From positions 33,178-97,177 of the forward strand of contig NZ_FQWY01000006.1 in the NCBI RefSeq assembly GCF_900129805.1: a stretch of 64,000 nucleotides of DNA, given 5' to 3'. A program made the translations under genes and the position numbers. Positions 47,937 through 57,909 of this stretch are shown one piece after another. The notes below the pieces were generated by a model. The model had not been told where the DNA came from, did not search any database, and saw nothing but the letters and a program-made list of their open reading frames with translations. Origin of the DNA: Thermosyntropha lipolytica DSM 11003. Lineage in GTDB: Bacteria; Bacillota; Syntrophomonadia; Syntrophomonadales; Syntrophomonadaceae. Each line of letters opens with the position of its first letter. Position 1 is the first letter of the stretch.

Positions 47937-49369
47937 GGTTGCTTCCTCTTTACCCCTGCCACTAAGAGCCAGGCCAGGATTACAATAAGCAAGCCTGATA
48001 TACCCATAACCAGAGGAAGATAAGGCCCTTTAAGCAAACTCTCCATCAAGGATGCCTCAGCCGGCTCCGGTTCTGGTTCAGTATAAAAATCTATAAAAGC
48101 AACTGATATGCTCCTTTCCAGGTTTATATTGTTATTTTCCGGATCTTCTTTAAGCCCACAGGCCGTAGCTACTATATTGCGTATTTTTTCTATTCTCTCT
48201 TCCTCAGTTTCTCCCAGATTAACCTTATCGACAATAGCGTTGTTCACTAGAACAGAAACAGTTAAATTTTCGTACTTGACATCCCCCTTAGAAAACCTGG
48301 TAACAGTTTCCGTTTTGTTTATCTCATAATTCCTGGTTTTTTCACTTTCATCATAACTTGTAGCACCAGTTCCGGTATCGGTTTGCGCATACTGGGGAAT
48401 ATTAGTATCTGTTCCCGGTTCACCGGCTACTGCAGTTTGGCTTCCGGTACCTGATTTTTGTACTATTTTTTCACTGCGGACAAAAGGTCCTGCCGGGTCA
48501 TGGCTGTATTTTTCATCTACCTGTTGTTTTTCATCAAAATTAAGCTCCGCATTGACCCTTACCACCACATTATCTTTTCCCAGAGTCTTGTTCAGCATAG
48601 TCTGTATAGCGTTTTCTTTTTCTTTTTCATACTGCCTTTTCATGGCCAGCTGCATTTTTACTATATCAGTTGTAACATCATAATCCATATTTATACTATC
48701 CGAAACCAGGTTGCCGTTCTGGTCAACTATCACTACATTTTCCGGACTTAGCCTTTCTACACTATTAGCCACCAGATTGACTATGCTCCTCACTTCTCTA
48801 GGAGTCAAAGGGTTATCATCTTCCGTTCTTATAACCACTGAAGCTTTAGGCAGTTCCTCTCCTTCAGAAAATAGCGAAGGTTCAGGAAGAGCCAGATTAA
48901 CCTTGGCTGCTTTTATCTTGTCTAGGCTTTGAATGGTACGGGCTAATTCCCCCTGCAGGGCGCGCTGATACTTTACCTTCTTATCCGTCTGGGTTTCCCC
49001 GAAACTGCTCTCCTCAAAAAGTTCAAAACCAGCTTCCCCCCGGGGCAGATTTTCACCTGCCAATTTCAAGCGCAATTCATATTTTTTCTCTGCCGGTACC
49101 AGTATAGTACTCCCCTGGTTCTGGAGCTTATACGGTATCTTATATTCCTCAAGTTTAGCCACAATGGCTGCAGCATCCTTTTCTCCCAGCCCGGTGTAAA
49201 GGACATCAAACTTTTCCCGGTTTCCCGCACCCGCAATTAAAGCCAGCAAAGAAATCAAAACCAGAAGGGCAGCTCCTCCCATAAGGACCTTCTGATTCAG
49301 GTTAAGCTTAGACCAAAATTCTCTGCTTCCAGCCAAAAAATTTTTTATCACATCCCAAATATTCTGCAT
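47930..49369 (-). CDS. fliF: Flagellar MS-ring protein FliF (lacks its C-terminal tail in this frame)
   Basis: Forms the membrane MS-ring, base of the flagellum. 479 aa as read. First transmembrane segment (about 28-48), ring-building periplasmic domains (ALQGELARTIQSLDKIKAAKVNLALP; VDQNGNLV), a variable insert (about 285-345) and the second transmembrane segment (about 450-472). The protein then stops right after GVKRKQPW, where the cytoplasmic FliG-binding tail should begin. The missing tail lies in the next frame (47742-47936). ATG preceded by TTAGGAG. It follows fliE and precedes fliG, as usual. Confidence 0.9.
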   Translation of the reverse strand: MQNIWDVIKNFLAGSREFWSKLNLNQKVLMGGAALLVLISLLALIAGAGNREKFDVLYTGLGEKDAAAIVAKLEEYKIPYKLQNQGSTILVPAEKKYELRLKLAGENLPRGEAGFELFEESSFGETQTDKKVKYQRALQGELARTIQSLDKIKAAKVNLALPEPSLFSEGEELPKASVVIRTEDDNPLTPREVRSIVNLVANSVERLSPENVVIVDQNGNLVSDSINMDYDVTTDIVKMQLAMKRQYEKEKENAIQTMLNKTLGKDNVVVRVNAELNFDEKQQVDEKYSHDPAGPFVRSEKIVQKSGTGSQTAVAGEPGTDTNIPQYAQTDTGTGATSYDESEKTRNYEINKTETVTRFSKGDVKYENLTVSVLVNNAIVDKVNLGETEEERIEKIRNIVATACGLKEDPENNNINLERSISVAFIDFYTEPEPEPAEASLMESLLKGPYLPLVMGISGLLIVILAWLLVAGVKRKQPW

Positions 49370-49386
49370 CTCCTAACTCCCCAAAT

Positions 49387-49689
49387 CTACATTTGCATGC
49401 GCATCAATTCCTGATAGGCTTCGAGCACCTTATTTCTTATCTCCACGGTAAGCTGTAAAGCCAGACTTGCTTTTTCATAGGCTATCATCACATTATGCAA
49501 ATACTCTTCTTCCCCGGTAAGAAGCCTTACGGCACTTGCGGAAGCATCTTTCTGTAAACTATCCACCTGTCTTAAAGCCTGGTTTAAAAGCTCAGCAAAG
49601 CTTACCCCTTTTTCATGGTCCCTGGTCTCTTTTACTTTCGCCAGGCCATGCGTATTTAATAAACCCCAATCTAAACCGACAGGTTTCAC
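49387..49689 (-). CDS. fliE: Flagellar hook-basal body protein FliE
   Basis: Joins the MS-ring to the rod. 100 aa. The C-terminal FliE signature LLTGEEEYLHNVMIAYEKASLALQLTVEIRNKVLEAYQELMRMQ is complete. GTG start with AGGAGG upstream, between flgC and fliF. Confidence 0.95.
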   Translation of the reverse strand: MKPVGLDWGLLNTHGLAKVKETRDHEKGVSFAELLNQALRQVDSLQKDASASAVRLLTGEEEYLHNVMIAYEKASLALQLTVEIRNKVLEAYQELMRMQM

Positions 49690-49700
49690 TTTTTATCCTC

Positions 49701-50156
49701 CTATCTTCCTATATCTAAAGCACGTAAAGCCATGCTCTTGGTAGCTTCTATCACCTTGGCATTCGCCTCATAGGAGCGGGTAGCGGAAATCATATTCACC
49801 ATCTCTTCGACAATATTTACATTAGGATAATTGACATATCCTTCGGCATCAGCATCAGGATGGGAAGGGTCATAAACCCTGCGTAAAGGAGCTTCATTCT
49901 CACTTATTTCGCGAATTTCCCTGACCCTGACCCCGCTTCCGATTTTAGCCCTTTTCGCCTCTAAAACGCTGCGAAAATCATTGTTATTCCCGCCCGTAGT
50001 TCTGGCTTCCAGAACTACCACCTGTCTTCTATAAGGCCCTCCTTTTTCCGTACGGGTAGTATCTACATTAGCCATATTATTAGCTATGGTATCCATGCGC
50101 AAACGCTGCGCTGTAAGACCAGAAGCACTTATATTTATGCTATCCAGAAACCCCAT
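49701..50156 (-). CDS. flgC: Flagellar basal-body rod protein FlgC
   Basis: Proximal rod protein. 151 aa with the N-terminal rod signature SASGLTAQRLRMDTIANNMANVDTT and the C-terminal VEEMVNMISATRSYEANAKVIEATKSM. It starts immediately after the flgB stop. Confidence 0.96.
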   Translation of the reverse strand: MGFLDSINISASGLTAQRLRMDTIANNMANVDTTRTEKGGPYRRQVVVLEARTTGGNNNDFRSVLEAKRAKIGSGVRVREIREISENEAPLRRVYDPSHPDADAEGYVNYPNVNIVEEMVNMISATRSYEANAKVIEATKSMALRALDIGR

Positions 50157-50588
50157 CTATCCCTGCCTCCTTCCACTTATCGCTATCCGCAAAAGACGCA
50201 ATTCATTAGTTATACTCTGGGCCAGAGCATCATACATTATCTTGTTTTTGCTCATTTCTGCCATTTCGACATCAATATCAACATTATTGCCATCATTTCT
50301 GAAAGTCTGGGTATTAAGCCGTTTAATTTCCGGCTGCAAGCTGTCAACAGCCATACCGCCATCTTCCTTGATATGTCTGGCATTAGTAGTTTTAAGCGGC
50401 ATTTCCCGGCCTTTATTATCCTGTAAAAATTCCTTGAGCTTTTGCTCGAAAACAACTTCACTTTTCTTAAAACCCGGGGTATCTACATTGGCAATATTAT
50501 CAGCTATCACCTTTTGCCTCAGTTCGGCTACATCCATCGCGTGCTGTAAAAGTTTAAGCGAGGTAGAATTAAAAATCCTGTCCAGCAA
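50157..50588 (-). CDS. flgB: Flagellar basal-body rod protein FlgB
   Basis: First gene of the fla/che operon; proximal rod protein. 143 aa with LRQKVIADNIANVDTPGFKKSEV and a helical C-terminus (EMAEMSKNKIMYDALAQSITNELRLLR). TTG start with GAGGTGAT upstream; a predicted promoter lies about 30 bases before it. Confidence 0.95.
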   Translation of the reverse strand: MLDRIFNSTSLKLLQHAMDVAELRQKVIADNIANVDTPGFKKSEVVFEQKLKEFLQDNKGREMPLKTTNARHIKEDGGMAVDSLQPEIKRLNTQTFRNDGNNVDIDVEMAEMSKNKIMYDALAQSITNELRLLRIAISGRRQG

Positions 50589-50614
50589 GCTATCACCTCG
50601 GATAAATTCGCAAA

Positions 50615-50645
50615 ATTATGTCATTTATTCTATCTTTCCTGTCAA
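50615..50645 (-). promoter_or_regulatory. Predicted sigma-A promoter of the fla/che operon
   Basis: On the minus strand a perfect -35 TTGACA (50640-50645) with a 19-base spacer and -10 CATAAT (50615-50620). The spacer is long, so activity may need help from a regulator. It lies between the codY terminator and flgB. Confidence 0.5.
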
Positions 50646-50675
50646 AATTCCTGCTTTTTTATGAAAAAAGCAAGC

Positions 50676-50715
50676 AAAAAGGCTAACCATATTTTTCTAC
50701 TATCGGTTAGCCTTT
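50676..50715 (-). terminator. Rho-independent terminator after codY
   Basis: On the minus strand AAAGGCTAACC pairs with GGTTAGCCTTT across a 16-base loop and ends in TTTTTGC. It separates the codY unit from the flagellar operon. Confidence 0.85.
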
Positions 50716-50752
50716 ACTTTAAGTATTATATTATATCTCACTTAAAATGGAA

Positions 50753-51538
50753 CTATTTTTTATTGAGTTCATCAAAAAGATAATCATTAAGCACTTTAAT
50801 ATAAGTCCCCTTCATGCCCAGGGAACGTGAATCGATTACCCCTGCACTTTCAAATTTGCGCAGGGCACTTACAATAACCGACCTGGTTATACCCACTTTA
50901 TCGGCAATTCGGCTGGCAACGAGAAGCCCTTCTTTGCCCTTAAGTTCAGCAATAATATGTTCAATAGCTTCACGTTCGGAATAAGAAAGAGTAGCCAGAG
51001 CAATCTGGACAGCCGCCTTTTTGCGCGCTTCCTCTTCAATTCTTTCTGCCCGCATGCGCATAACTTCATTGGCTACTACAATAGCCCCATATTCAGCCAG
51101 AACAATCTCTTCATCGGTAAACTCCTGGTTTTCCCGCATCATTATGAGGGTTCCAATCCTTTTGCCCCCCCCAAAAACCGGAGTAATAGACCATATCCTG
51201 GTCGAACAGTCACAGTCCACATTATCCGGATTAAATATACACCTGCGCCCATCTGACATACGCACATTGGTAGCTGTTTCTACCATGTTCAAAAGTTCCT
51301 GGTTAAAACTTTCCGGGAAGCGCTCTGCATGGCTTAGGAGTTCCTCAATTCCGCCGCAGGTTGCTCCCTCGGTAAAAGCATAACCGGCAATTTGCCCCCT
51401 TCGCCCTACCACAAATACGCTGCAGTTCAGATTTTCCGATAAAACCCGGGCAATTTCAAAAAAATCTACCGGATTGCCCCCAATCTTTTGCAGCATCTTG
51501 CCAATATTCCGTGATTTTTCTAATAAAGTTTTTTCCAC
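50753..51538 (-). CDS. codY: GTP/branched-chain amino acid-sensing global regulator CodY
   Basis: Represses nutrient-acquisition and stationary-phase genes when GTP and branched-chain amino acids are plentiful. 261 aa: N-terminal GAF domain (about 1-155) and C-terminal winged helix (about 195-255) with the recognition helix ASRIADKVGITRSVIVSALRKFESAGVI. GTG start with GGGGGTTGGG upstream. It follows hslU, the xerC-hslV-hslU-codY order being typical of Firmicutes, and stands directly before the flagellar operon. Confidence 0.96.
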   Translation of the reverse strand: MEKTLLEKSRNIGKMLQKIGGNPVDFFEIARVLSENLNCSVFVVGRRGQIAGYAFTEGATCGGIEELLSHAERFPESFNQELLNMVETATNVRMSDGRRCIFNPDNVDCDCSTRIWSITPVFGGGKRIGTLIMMRENQEFTDEEIVLAEYGAIVVANEVMRMRAERIEEEARKKAAVQIALATLSYSEREAIEHIIAELKGKEGLLVASRIADKVGITRSVIVSALRKFESAGVIDSRSLGMKGTYIKVLNDYLFDELNKK

Positions 51539-51550
51539 ATGCCCAACCCC

Positions 51551-52951
51551 CTATAATACATATCTGCTTAGATCCTCATCTTCCACAATCTTCTTCAGCC
51601 TTTCCGCCACATAGGCAACATCGATAATTACTTCCTGCCCGCTCTTATCAGGAGCATCAAACAGCAAATCTTCCAAAACTTTTTCCATCACCGTATGCAG
51701 CCTGCGGGCGCCGATATTTTCAGTTTTAGCATTGACTTCATAAGCCATTTCCGCGATGTAATCGATAGCCTCCTCGGTAAAAGTTACCTTCACATTTTCG
51801 GTCCGCAAAAGCTCAGTATATTGTTTTATTAAAGCATTATTAGGTTCTACCAGTATGCGCTTTAAATCCTCTTTAGTTAGATTTTCCAGTTCTACCCGAA
51901 TAGGGAATCTTCCCTGTAATTCAGGAATAAGATCCGAAGGCTTGCTGACATGAAAAGCTCCTGCAGCAATGAACAGTATATGGTCAGTCTTAACCGGCCC
52001 GTATTTAGTCATTACCGTACTTCCTTCCACGATAGGCAAAATATCGCGCTGAACACCTTCTCTAGATACATCCGGCCCTACCGTATTGCCTGAGCCCGCA
52101 ATCTTATCAATCTCATCGAGAAATATTATGCCATCTTCTTCCACCCTTTTAATGGCCTCGCGGTGCACTTCATCCATGTCAATAAGCTGCTGGGCTTCTT
52201 CATGGGTCAGGATTTCCTTGGCTTCTTTTACCGTAACTTTGCGTTTTTTCTTATTTTTAGGCATAAACCCGCCTAAAACATCCTGCAGATTGACTCCCAT
52301 CTCTTCTACTCCGGCCCCGGAGAATATTTCCAGAAAAGGAGTAGCTTTTTCTTCTACTTCGATTTCAATAATTTCATCTTCCAGCTCGTAGCGCAAAAGC
52401 TTTTGCCGAATTATCTCTCTTTGCGCCTCAATCTCTTTCTTTCTTCTTTCGAATTCATCATCTAAAGCGTTGTCTTCACTTGCCTGACTGAATAAAAAAT
52501 CAAATGGGTTTTTAGGAGTTTTGCTCCTTTTTTTGGGTAAAGGCATAATATAGTCAACTATACGCTCATAAGCCAATTGCCTTGCTCTTTCTTCCACCTC
52601 CTCCAGCTTCTCCTGTTTTACCATGCGTACCGCTGTTTCCACCAGATCCCGCACCATAGAATCTACATCCCGACCCACATAGCCAACCTCGGTAAATTTG
52701 CTGGCTTCTACCTTGATAAAAGGAGCCCTGACCATCTTAGCCAGCCTTCTTGCTATTTCTGTCTTGCCAACTCCTGTCGGGCCGATCATAATTATATTTT
52801 TGGGATATATCTCCTCGCGTAATTCTTCCGCTACCATTTTCCTGCGATACCTGTTTCTAAGCGCAATAGCTACCGCTCTTTTTGCATTCTTCTGCCCTAC
52901 TATATGCTTGTCTAATTCTTCTACGATTTGCCGTGGCGTAAGTGATTGCAT
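51551..52951 (-). CDS. hslU: ATP-dependent protease ATPase subunit HslU (ClpY)
   Basis: AAA+ unfoldase that feeds HslV. 466 aa with Walker [10 protein letters not shown] (about 57-65), the long I-domain (about 110-240), Walker [13 protein letters not shown] and the C-terminal DLSRYVL tail that docks into HslV. ATG with AAGGAGG upstream, 12 bases after hslV. Confidence 0.96.
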   Translation of the reverse strand: MQSLTPRQIVEELDKHIVGQKNAKRAVAIALRNRYRRKMVAEELREEIYPKNIIMIGPTGVGKTEIARRLAKMVRAPFIKVEASKFTEVGYVGRDVDSMVRDLVETAVRMVKQEKLEEVEERARQLAYERIVDYIMPLPKKRSKTPKNPFDFLFSQASEDNALDDEFERRKKEIEAQREIIRQKLLRYELEDEIIEIEVEEKATPFLEIFSGAGVEEMGVNLQDVLGGFMPKNKKKRKVTVKEAKEILTHEEAQQLIDMDEVHREAIKRVEEDGIIFLDEIDKIAGSGNTVGPDVSREGVQRDILPIVEGSTVMTKYGPVKTDHILFIAAGAFHVSKPSDLIPELQGRFPIRVELENLTKEDLKRILVEPNNALIKQYTELLRTENVKVTFTEEAIDYIAEMAYEVNAKTENIGARRLHTVMEKVLEDLLFDAPDKSGQEVIIDVAYVAERLKKIVEDEDLSRYVL

Positions 52952-52963
52952 TCTTCTGCCTCC

Positions 52964-53497
52964 TTATTCTATGACCTCTAAGGTAATATGGTCATTAGTA
53001 TAGACACATATTTCCGAGGCGATTTTAAGTGCCTGGTAGGCAATATCCCGGGCCGGCATATCCGTAAAATTATACAGTGCTTTAGCTGCAGCTAAAGCAT
53101 AAGCTCCTCCCGAACCAATAGCAGCTATACCTTCATCCGGTTCAATCAGTTCCCCATTACCTGAGATAACAATGATTTTCTCCCTGTCGGCTACTAAAAG
53201 AAGCGCCTCAAGCCGGCGCAGGATTTTATCCGAACGCCATTCCTTAGCCAGTTCAACCGCTGCTCTAGTCAAATTCCCCCCCATCGCCTTGAGTTTTTCT
53301 TCAAACTTGCCAAAAAGAGTAAAAGCATCAGCCACCGATCCCGCAAAACCTGCCACCACTTTGCCATCATAAAGGCGGCGCACCTTGGTAGCTGTATGCT
53401 TCATAACCATATTTTGCCCCCAGGTAACCTGTCCGTCTCCGGCTATAGCTGTCTGGTTATTTTTCCTGACCGCCACAATAGTTGTTGCTGTAAACAT
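52964..53497 (-). CDS. hslV: ATP-dependent protease peptidase subunit HslV (ClpQ)
   Basis: Threonine/serine-type peptidase of the HslUV complex. 177 aa. The sequence [13 protein letters not shown] indicates a four-residue propeptide before the nucleophilic threonine of TTIVAVR, and [10 protein letters not shown] plus [12 protein letters not shown] carry the other active-site region. ATG with GGAGG upstream, just after xerC. Confidence 0.95.
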   Translation of the reverse strand: MFTATTIVAVRKNNQTAIAGDGQVTWGQNMVMKHTATKVRRLYDGKVVAGFAGSVADAFTLFGKFEEKLKAMGGNLTRAAVELAKEWRSDKILRRLEALLLVADREKIIVISGNGELIEPDEGIAAIGSGGAYALAAAKALYNFTDMPARDIAYQALKIASEICVYTNDHITLEVIE

Positions 53498-53500
53498 TTT

Positions 53501-54418
53501 TTACCTCCGCGGATGTGTATTATCATATATCTTTTTTATACTTTCTCGGGTTAAATGAGTATATATCTGGGTAGTAGAAAGCTTGACATGTCCTAGCATC
53601 TCCTGTACGGAACGCAAATCAGCCCCATTATTAAGCAAATGAGTAGCAAAGGTATGTCTGAGCACATGTGGGCTTATTTTTAAATTTCCTGCCACTTCAT
53701 GCATGTATTTATCCAGAATATTACGCACACTGCGATCGGTAAGGCGACTGCCTCGCCAATTCAAAAATAAAGCCTTTTCTTCAAGATGCCCGGGTTTTAA
53801 AAGTTTCGAGCGGCCATCTTCTATGTAAATATGAACAGCCTCCCGTGCCTTGCTACCTAGAGGAACCAGCCGTTCTTTATCTCCTTTGCCCTTAACCTTT
53901 ATAAAATCACCATAAAGGTAAACATCCTGCACATCAAGGCTCGTAAGTTCACTTACCCTGAGCCCTGAGGCATATAAGGTCTCTAAAATAGCTTTATCCC
54001 TTTGTCCCAAAGGAGTTCCCCTATCCGGGGCATTCAGCAGGGCTTCCACCTCTGCTGGATACAGAAACCTGGGCAGCCTTCTTTCCTGTTTAGGAGTAGA
54101 AACCAGAGCCAAAGGATTATCATCCAATATATTTTGTTTACACAAATAGCGGGCAAATGAGCGCAAAGAAGCTAATTTGCGAGCACTGGAAGATTTTTTT
54201 AATCCCTGGTCCTGTAAATACATAAGGTATTCTCTAACTACCTTATGGCTTAAAAAATCAATTCCTATCTCTTCCTGCTCTAGACCGTATTGCCGGCTAA
54301 TAAAATGGGCAAATTGTTCTAAATCACCCTTATAGTTCTTAATCGTAGCTGCCGAAGCATTTTTCTCTACCTGCATATAATCTATAAAACGCAAAATTTC
54401 ACTATAAATAGACATCAT
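53501..54418 (-). CDS. xerC: Tyrosine recombinase XerC-type
   Basis: Resolves chromosome dimers at dif. 305 aa with an N-terminal SAM-like core-binding domain (about 1-95) and a catalytic domain holding R154 (GLRVSEL), K178 (KGKGDKE), H251 and R254 (HVLRH), H277 (LGH) and Y286 (IYTH). The syntenic place next to hslV supports a housekeeping Xer rather than a phage integrase; XerC versus XerD cannot be settled from this sequence. Confidence 0.93.
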   Translation of the reverse strand: MMSIYSEILRFIDYMQVEKNASAATIKNYKGDLEQFAHFISRQYGLEQEEIGIDFLSHKVVREYLMYLQDQGLKKSSSARKLASLRSFARYLCKQNILDDNPLALVSTPKQERRLPRFLYPAEVEALLNAPDRGTPLGQRDKAILETLYASGLRVSELTSLDVQDVYLYGDFIKVKGKGDKERLVPLGSKAREAVHIYIEDGRSKLLKPGHLEEKALFLNWRGSRLTDRSVRNILDKYMHEVAGNLKISPHVLRHTFATHLLNNGADLRSVQEMLGHVKLSTTQIYTHLTRESIKKIYDNTHPRR

Positions 54419-54458
54419 TAATTCCCTTAATGTATATTAATAATTTTTTCTTATTATT

Positions 54459-54480
54459 AAAAATGCTAGCATAAGCTAGC
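54459..54480 (-). terminator. Terminator-like hairpin after trmFO
   Basis: On the minus strand GCTAGC-TTAT-GCTAGC is followed by ATTTTTAAT. The stem is short but GC-rich for the local context. It lies between trmFO and xerC. Confidence 0.6.
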
Positions 54481-54491
54481 CTAAATTACAA

Positions 54492-55805
54492 CTATCCCAA
54501 AAACAATTCTGAATATTTTTTTAGTTCATGTAATGACCGTTCCAGATAGGCTCGATTACGAAGATTCTTATCTTTTATAGGCTTTTCTAAAGGCGGAAGC
54601 AGACCAAAATTAGCATTTATAGGCTGGAAATTATCGCCAGGGGAAGAAGTTATAAAATCCAGAAGGGCACCAATCATAGTAACCTTATCTGGAATCCAGC
54701 ATTTTTCTCCCTTTATAAGCCTCACAGCATTAATGCCAGCGATAATACCCGTAGCTGCCGATTCCATATAACCTTCCACCCCGGTTATCTGTCCAGCAAA
54801 CAATAAATAACTATTCTTGCGATACTGCAAAGTAGGATAGAGCAATGATGGGCTGTTTATATAGGTATTGCGGTGCATAACTCCATAGCGAACAAACTCA
54901 GCATTTTCAAGGCCAGGAATAAGCCTGAATATCCTGTCTTGCTCACCCCACTTAAGCCGGGTCTGGAAGCCTACCAGACCCCATACTTTTCCTTCCTTGT
55001 CTTCCTGCCTAAGCTGAACTACCGCATAAGCATTTTCGCCGGTTCTTGGATCCTTCAGGCCTACAGGCCGCATCGGTCCAAAACGCAGGGTATCTTTGCC
55101 GCGTCTGGCCATGACTTCGATCGGCATACACCCACTAAAAAAGAGGCTCTTATCTATGGCATGGCCTTCTTTGATATCAGCATTTACCAGCTCATAATAA
55201 AACTTATCATACTCCTCTTCCGTAAGAGGACAGTTTAAATAATCATCAGTTCCCTTGCCATAACGTGAAGCTTTAAAAACCTTGTTCAAATCAAGGCTTT
55301 CCAGGGTTACGCTGGGAGCTACGGCATCATAAAAATAAAGGTTTTCTTTTCCGGTCATGCGCTGCAAAAAAAGGGCCAAACCATCTGAAGTCAAAGGCCC
55401 AGTTGCCACAATAGTAACCGCATCATCAGGCAAAGAAGTTATTTCTTCACATATAACCTCTATATTAGGATGTTTTTTCAGCCTTTCCGTAACCAGCCTG
55501 GAAAAAAGGCTTCTATCCACAGCCAGAGCTGAACCAGCCGGAACCCTGGCTTCTTCAGCACAGCTTAAAAGCAAAGACCCTAAAAGCCGCATCTCCTTTT
55601 TTAGCATCCCCTGAGCAGTTGTTTCATCTTCTGATTTTAAAGAATTACTGCATACCAGCTCGGCAAAATCGCCTGTCCTGTGCACAGGGGTCATTTTCCT
55701 GGGCCGCATTTCATATAATTTCACCTTGATGCCCGTGGAAGCGATGCGAAAAGCGGCTTCACTACCTGCCAATCCTGCCCCTATTACATTGACATAAGGC
55801 TGCAA
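54492..55805 (-). CDS. trmFO: tRNA m5U54 methyltransferase TrmFO (folate/FAD)
   Basis: Methylates U54 of the tRNA T-loop using methylene-tetrahydrofolate and FADH2. 437 aa. FAD-binding [14 protein letters not shown] at the N-terminus, then [25 protein letters not shown] (conserved cysteine) and the C-terminal [13 protein letters not shown] start with GTGAGGG upstream, two bases after topA. The topA-trmFO pair is typical of Firmicutes. Confidence 0.96.
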   Translation of the reverse strand: MQPYVNVIGAGLAGSEAAFRIASTGIKVKLYEMRPRKMTPVHRTGDFAELVCSNSLKSEDETTAQGMLKKEMRLLGSLLLSCAEEARVPAGSALAVDRSLFSRLVTERLKKHPNIEVICEEITSLPDDAVTIVATGPLTSDGLALFLQRMTGKENLYFYDAVAPSVTLESLDLNKVFKASRYGKGTDDYLNCPLTEEEYDKFYYELVNADIKEGHAIDKSLFFSGCMPIEVMARRGKDTLRFGPMRPVGLKDPRTGENAYAVVQLRQEDKEGKVWGLVGFQTRLKWGEQDRIFRLIPGLENAEFVRYGVMHRNTYINSPSLLYPTLQYRKNSYLLFAGQITGVEGYMESAATGIIAGINAVRLIKGEKCWIPDKVTMIGALLDFITSSPGDNFQPINANFGLLPPLEKPIKDKNLRNRAYLERSLHELKKYSELFLG

Positions 55806-55807
55806 AC

Positions 55808-57886
55808 TTAATCCCTCACTTCTTGCATATATTCACATTTTTCTCCCTGACATACTATTCTACTTCCATTGCCCTTAACCCCTTTTTCTACCAAAGCTTC
55901 TCCACATAGCGGACATTTTTCTCCGGTAGGCTTATCCCAGGAACGAAACTCACATTCCGGATAATTACTGCATCCATAAAATTTGCGTCCTTTTTTAGTT
56001 TTCAAAATCAGTATATTACCTCCACAACGAGGACATATAACCCCCGCATCTTCATTGATCGATTCGGTATGGCGACATTCGGGGAAGCCAGAACAGGCCA
56101 TAAACTTGCCAAAACGGCCGTATTTTATAACCATAGGCCTTCCGCAAACAGGACATTCTTTGCCGGCTTCCTCATCTTTTATCTCTACTTTTTCAATAGA
56201 CATATGGGCTTTTTCTAATTCTTTTTGGAAGGGAATATAAAAATCCCTTACTACCTGTTTCCAGTCTAATTTGCCTTCCTCAATCAAATCCAGTTCTTCT
56301 TCCATACGGGCAGTAAATTCTACCTCAATTATGTTAGAAAAATTTTCTTTCAAAAGTTCAACCACAATAAACCCCAACTCGGTAGGTACAAACTGTTTAT
56401 TCTGCCTTTCTACATAATTTCGTTTGAGAATAGTCTCAATTATAGGCGCATAAGTAGAAGGACGCCCAATATTCTTTTCTTCCAAAAGCTTAACCAGGCT
56501 TGCTTCGGTAAATCTGGGCGGAGGCTGGGTAAAATGCTGTTCCGGATATAAATCAACAAGCCTCAGTTTTTCTCCTTCTTTTATATCGGGAATAGGGTTT
56601 CTTACCTCTTCTTCTTCCTCTTCATCGTAAACTTTTTTATAACCTATAAATTTAAGTCGTGAAGAAGTAGCCCGCAAATTATAATCTCCCGCCTCTATAT
56701 CGACGGAAACTGTATCATAAATACTAGGAGCCATTTGGCTGGCCACAAATCTTTCCCATATCAGTTTATACAACTTATACTGGTCACGCGTCAAATACGG
56801 TTTCAAGCTTTCGGGTGTACGTTTTACCGAAGTAGGCCTTATCGCTTCATGAGCATCCTGTGCTGTCTTTTTAGTTTTATATTCATTAGGAACTTCCGGC
56901 ACATATTCCTCCCCATATTCAGACATTATAAATTCACGTGCCTCTTTTTGGGCAACTTCGGCAATACGGGTAGAATCAGTTCTAAGATAAGTGATAAGTC
57001 CTACCGTACCTTCTTTTCCTATTTCCAATCCCTCATAAAGTTCCTGCGCCACCCTCATAGTTCGGTTGGCATAAAAATTAAGCCTGCGGGAAGCTTCCTG
57101 CTGCAAAGTGCTGGTAGTAAAAGGGGGATGGGGTTTTTTGCGTCTCTCTTTTTTTTCAATTTTTTGTACTACCAGGGAAGCATCAGCTAATGCTTTTATA
57201 ATCTCATCTTTTTGCTCAGCATTTTTTATATTAATCTTTTCTCCCTTATAGCTTACCAGTTTAGCCTGAAAACGGTCTCCTTTGTCATCAGCTACCAGCG
57301 CATCAAGTGTCCAATATTCTTCCGGGATAAAATTGCGTATTTCCTCTTCTCTCTCACATATAAGCCTTACCGCTACCGACTGCACCCTACCTGCACTAAG
57401 CCCTTTCTTTACCTTGTTCCATAAAAACGGGCTTAGACTATATCCTACCAGCCTATCTAAAACACGCCGGGCCTGCTGCGCATTCACCCGGTTCATGTCA
57501 ATAGGCCGGGGATGGGCAATAGCCTTTTTTACAGCTTCCCTGGTTATTTCATGAAACTCTATCCGGCATTTCTCATCATCCGGTATATTAATGACATTCT
57601 GCAAATGCCAGGCTATCGCTTCCCCTTCCCGGTCCGGGTCAGTAGCCAGTAATACCCGGGAAGCCTTTTGTGCCTCTTCCTTTATTTCTTTTAATAAGTT
57701 TCCTTTTCCGCGTATAGTAATATACTGAGGTTCAAAATCATTCTCTATATCTATACCCAGTTTGCTTTTGGGCAAGTCTTTAACATGTCCTATAGAAGCT
57801 TTTACTTTATAATTTTTGCCTAAAAATTTACTTAACGTTTTAGCTTTAGCTGCTGATTCCACAATAAGCAAGGTATTTTCTGCCAA
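55808..57886 (-). CDS. topA: DNA topoisomerase I
   Basis: Relaxes negative supercoils (type IA). About 692 aa from the TTG with AGAGGTGG upstream; a GTG three codons earlier lies in the Shine-Dalgarno. Toprim motifs [11 protein letters not shown] and TDPDREGEA, active tyrosine near 300 in YLRTDSTR, and zinc-binding C-terminal modules CPVC, CPRC and CPLC. It is encoded between dprA and trmFO. Confidence 0.97.
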   Translation of the reverse strand: MAENTLLIVESAAKAKTLSKFLGKNYKVKASIGHVKDLPKSKLGIDIENDFEPQYITIRGKGNLLKEIKEEAQKASRVLLATDPDREGEAIAWHLQNVINIPDDEKCRIEFHEITREAVKKAIAHPRPIDMNRVNAQQARRVLDRLVGYSLSPFLWNKVKKGLSAGRVQSVAVRLICEREEEIRNFIPEEYWTLDALVADDKGDRFQAKLVSYKGEKINIKNAEQKDEIIKALADASLVVQKIEKKERRKKPHPPFTTSTLQQEASRRLNFYANRTMRVAQELYEGLEIGKEGTVGLITYLRTDSTRIAEVAQKEAREFIMSEYGEEYVPEVPNEYKTKKTAQDAHEAIRPTSVKRTPESLKPYLTRDQYKLYKLIWERFVASQMAPSIYDTVSVDIEAGDYNLRATSSRLKFIGYKKVYDEEEEEEVRNPIPDIKEGEKLRLVDLYPEQHFTQPPPRFTEASLVKLLEEKNIGRPSTYAPIIETILKRNYVERQNKQFVPTELGFIVVELLKENFSNIIEVEFTARMEEELDLIEEGKLDWKQVVRDFYIPFQKELEKAHMSIEKVEIKDEEAGKECPVCGRPMVIKYGRFGKFMACSGFPECRHTESINEDAGVICPRCGGNILILKTKKGRKFYGCSNYPECEFRSWDKPTGEKCPLCGEALVEKGVKGNGSRIVCQGEKCEYMQEVRD

Positions 57887-57909
57887 AGAACCCACCTCTT
57901 TATTTCTGA

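Noticed and set aside
53501..54418. Tyrosine recombinase as evidence of a phage or integrative element
   Set aside because: It lies in the conserved housekeeping order trmFO-xerC-hslV-hslU-codY, with no attachment sites or phage genes nearby.
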